The position numbers were made by a program, and so were the translations under genes. Below are positions 61,536 to 64,000 of a DNA stretch of 64,000 nt, piece after piece. The notes under the pieces were generated by a model, which was not told where the DNA came from, did not search any database, and saw nothing but the letters and a program-made list of their open reading frames with translations. The stretch's first letter is position 1. Each line of letters opens with the position of its first letter. Source of the stretch: Rosa chinensis (lineage: Eukaryota; Streptophyta; Magnoliopsida; Rosales; Rosaceae). The stretch lies in the NCBI RefSeq assembly GCF_002994745.2, contig NC_037092.1, positions 17,103,501-17,167,500 on the forward strand, read 5' to 3'.

Positions 61536-62568
61536 GATGCATATACTCTCGCAAGCGTATGAATCGTGTTAAAATAGGGAAGTATTAATTTCAAAATTAT
61601 CGTACCACGAGGATTAGTGGCTAACCCACAATTCTTGGATGGTCGGAACTAAAGTCACTAAGCAAATAAAAGAAAGTAAAACAAATAAAAATGATAATCT
61701 AAGACACCAAGCCTTAGCACTGCTCGGCTTTGGTTTTCACCAAAGCCTAATCAAAACTAAGAGTCTAGTGATGAATATTTACAATGAGTTGGAGTTCAAT
61801 ATTTTGAGAATTGATTTTAGATTAACAAAATGTAATGAAATATAAAGCAATTAATAAAAATGCAAATAAATTAATAAACGTGTAACCAAATAAATGGGAA
61901 TGTCGGGTGTTAGGGAGGTTCCTTCACCCAAATTCTATGTGTCAGAAGCTAATATAATGTAGATGCAAATCTCCTACTTTGGTGGTAGTCGTATCCAAGG
62001 CGGTTCAAGGCCCAAGGACCGAAATTCTCTTTCATGGTATTTCTACTCCGGTTCAGGGGTCGTAGGAACTCACTTGACATAAATTAGACCCGGTTCAAGG
62101 GTCCCTAATTCACATCAAGAGGCATAGAGATCGAGGAATTAGACTACTAAGCGACCTGCCCACGCAATCACGCAACGAGTGTAAATCACCATGCTTACAA
62201 CCCCTCGAATACGAAATTGAAGGTTTCTAGCTTAGAAATTAGAGCGGGTCAAGCCTCTAACTCTGTCCTAGACATGCTCAAAATATGCACACTAAAGTTG
62301 ACTAGACTCCTAGACATGCATTTTAACCCAACAAAAATAGATACAAGCATCCATCATATGAAAATTGCATCGTTACATTAAATTAAACATTTTTTACACA
62401 AAATTTGAGCTAGGGCACATAACCTTAACCCCTAACAAGAAAATTACTCACAACCCATAATTATGAACATCAAAGATACAAAATTCAAATGGAAAAGAGT
62501 ATAGAAGTGTAGGAGAAAACAAGAATAATCACAAATAACTAAAAAGCTAGCATGACTAGTCTTGAATT
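61536..62568. repeat. Non-coding fragment of an unidentified repeat (probably LTR-retrotransposon-derived)
   Basis: It begins TTGATGCATATACTCTCGCA and contains the phrases CGTACCACGAGGATTAGTGG and CTAACCCACAATTC, which I recall from dispersed plant retrotransposons. GGTTCAAGG-type words recur (61992, 62096). No protein frame. The second CACTA element starts at its right end. Confidence 0.45.
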
Positions 62569-64000
62569 CACTACTAGAATTTTTGCCTTAGACATCAGCC
62601 AAAAACCGATGTTAAAAAAAAAACCATCCGATGTCTTAGTGGGTGATGTTAAAGATCACGAACAACCAGACATCGGTCAAAAACTGATGTCCAGTTCAAA
62701 AATAGACATCGAATAAGCTTATGGAACCGATGTAAAACCGTTATTATGATGACATATTAGTGTGTTTAGATATTGTTAAATCTTCATATTTTGACATTTA
62801 ATGCTTAATGAAGGATAGGTCCAATAGTAGAAGTATTCATTTTAACATCGTTACTCATATTAGAAACGATGTTTTATATGGCATCAGACATCGGATTCTT
62901 TTCATTTTGTGCCTGCGGTTTGTGAGGTTCACGCATATTTTCCATATATCCCACTATTTAAGATTCAATATACATTCCTTAGTATTGTATGAACGATGTG
63001 CAATATTATAATAAACATCATTTCCTTTTATGAAGTGATGTCCATTTTATTATATTACATCAGATTTTAGGTTAACGACGATGTCCATATTAATAGTAGA
63101 CATCATTTCCCAAATTGTAAATCGATGTCCATTTTGATTCTAGACATCGTTTCCCAAATTGTAAGTCGATATCCATATTGATGTTATACATCGTTTTCCA
63201 ACTTGTAAATCGATGTCCATATTGATACTAGACATCGTTCCCTGTAGTTTACATCGACGTCCATTAGTTTTTTTAACATCGCTTCTTACTCAATACATCG
63301 TTATCCATGAAAAACGAGACATCGATTTTTGTTTCGAATCTGATGTATCATCTCTTTAATGACATCGTTTTTCTAGTTTAATACTGATTTGAAATAAATG
63401 TATATACATCATATCCTTTATAAGAGCATGATGTCCACTAACTTTTTAATTGCTGCTACAAAATCAACCAAATCCACATTTGACAACATGAAATTCTAAA
63501 TTAATTTGAATATGGGGCATTGCATTAATTTTTATCAACACATGTTAATAGTTCAAAAATAGGCAAAAAGACCCCAACCTACTTCAAGGCTAGCCTAAAA
63601 CATACAATTGCAATAACTACATGGAGTTTAATTTGTTCGCAGCTACTGCAACAATACAGCTACTCCAAAATGGTTCAAGAAAATCTAACTAGCCTTACTC
63701 AAAATCACTTTGCTAGTCTCCATCTATAGCAGAGTCTGCAAATAGTCAGCCACTTCAATGTTCACCTGGTCAAGTTGTTCTTGGGTGTATCTTTTCCGAG
63801 TCTTTGCTGCCCGCTAAAAACATATAGAATAACATAAGTCATAATCATCGGGTAAAGGGGTTCGTGATTATAGACAAGCAATCGTCTCTAAGCTGGCCGC
63901 ATAGTACAAAATAAATTGCACGTAGTCCATCACAATTTTTGTTACTTTCAATTGCAAATTCCTAAGAAGTACGAGGAGTGCAAGTAAGATTGACCTATTT
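62569..64000. mobile_element. CACTA transposon, 5' end only, runs out of the window
   Basis: It starts CACTACTAGAATTTTTGCC, followed by an unusually long block (62590 to about 63440) of alternating direct and inverted ACATCG/CGATGTC words. Their spacing around 63050-63250 is roughly regular. Such subterminal repeats are the binding sites of CACTA transposases. Beyond 63450 the sequence is non-coding as far as the window shows. Its terminus differs from that of the CACTA at 25453, so it belongs to another family. The other end and TSD cannot be seen. Confidence 0.75.

Noticed and set aside
62808..63011. 67-residue frame in the right-hand repeat block
   Set aside because: It is made of CACTA subterminal repeats.

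Overview
This is nuclear DNA from a eudicot plant. The genes carry many GT-AG introns, and AT-rich intergenic DNA is full of nested transposable elements. From the look of the genes and repeats I lean towards Rosaceae (strawberry or rose type), but that is an impression and not a proof. I found no rRNA, tRNA, CRISPR array or prokaryotic feature.

Three host genes look intact. (1) On the minus strand, 989-13303 holds 27 exons of a strawberry-notch/FORGETTER1 (FGT1) SNF2-like helicase. Its last exons lie beyond the left edge. (2) On the plus strand, 38876-43778 is an 11-exon RGLG-type copine/RING E3 ubiquitin ligase. Its reading frame closes perfectly at 415 residues. (3) On the minus strand, 44607-46205 is an intronless PLS-class pentatricopeptide repeat (PPR) protein, convergent with the RGLG gene. 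These genes have no obvious joint function; they are ordinary neighbours.

The DNA between FGT1 and RGLG (13.3-38.9 kb) is a stack of insertions, and most can be delimited by target-site duplications (TSDs). It holds two poly(A)-tailed retroposons (15304-16484 and 16689-18484), the second containing a hAT-like MITE (17523-18108). Next comes a complete non-coding LTR retrotransposon (18774-23141, TSD TTTCT). Then follows an old Copia element (23382-37918, TSD ATGAA) broken by two later insertions. One is a 5.0-kb CACTA transposon (25453-30485, TSD TTG) that carries a decayed three-exon piece of a PTPMT1-like phosphatase gene. The other is a probable 2.95-kb solo LTR (32211-35160, TSD CTATC).

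To the right of the PPR gene lie a foldback MITE (46424-46781) and an L1-type LINE (about 47287-52552). The LINE is interrupted by a hAT-like element and has lost its reverse transcriptase core. Next is a degraded minus-strand endogenous pararetrovirus (Caulimoviridae, about 53.4-58.5 kb), abutted by a truncated Gypsy element (58494-61535). After a non-coding repeat fragment, a second CACTA element starts at 62569 and runs out of the window.

The most unusual items are the gene fragment carried by the CACTA element, the endogenous pararetrovirus with an extra Cys/His cluster and a retained TATA box, and the nested stack of insertions, whose order of arrival can be read from the TSDs.
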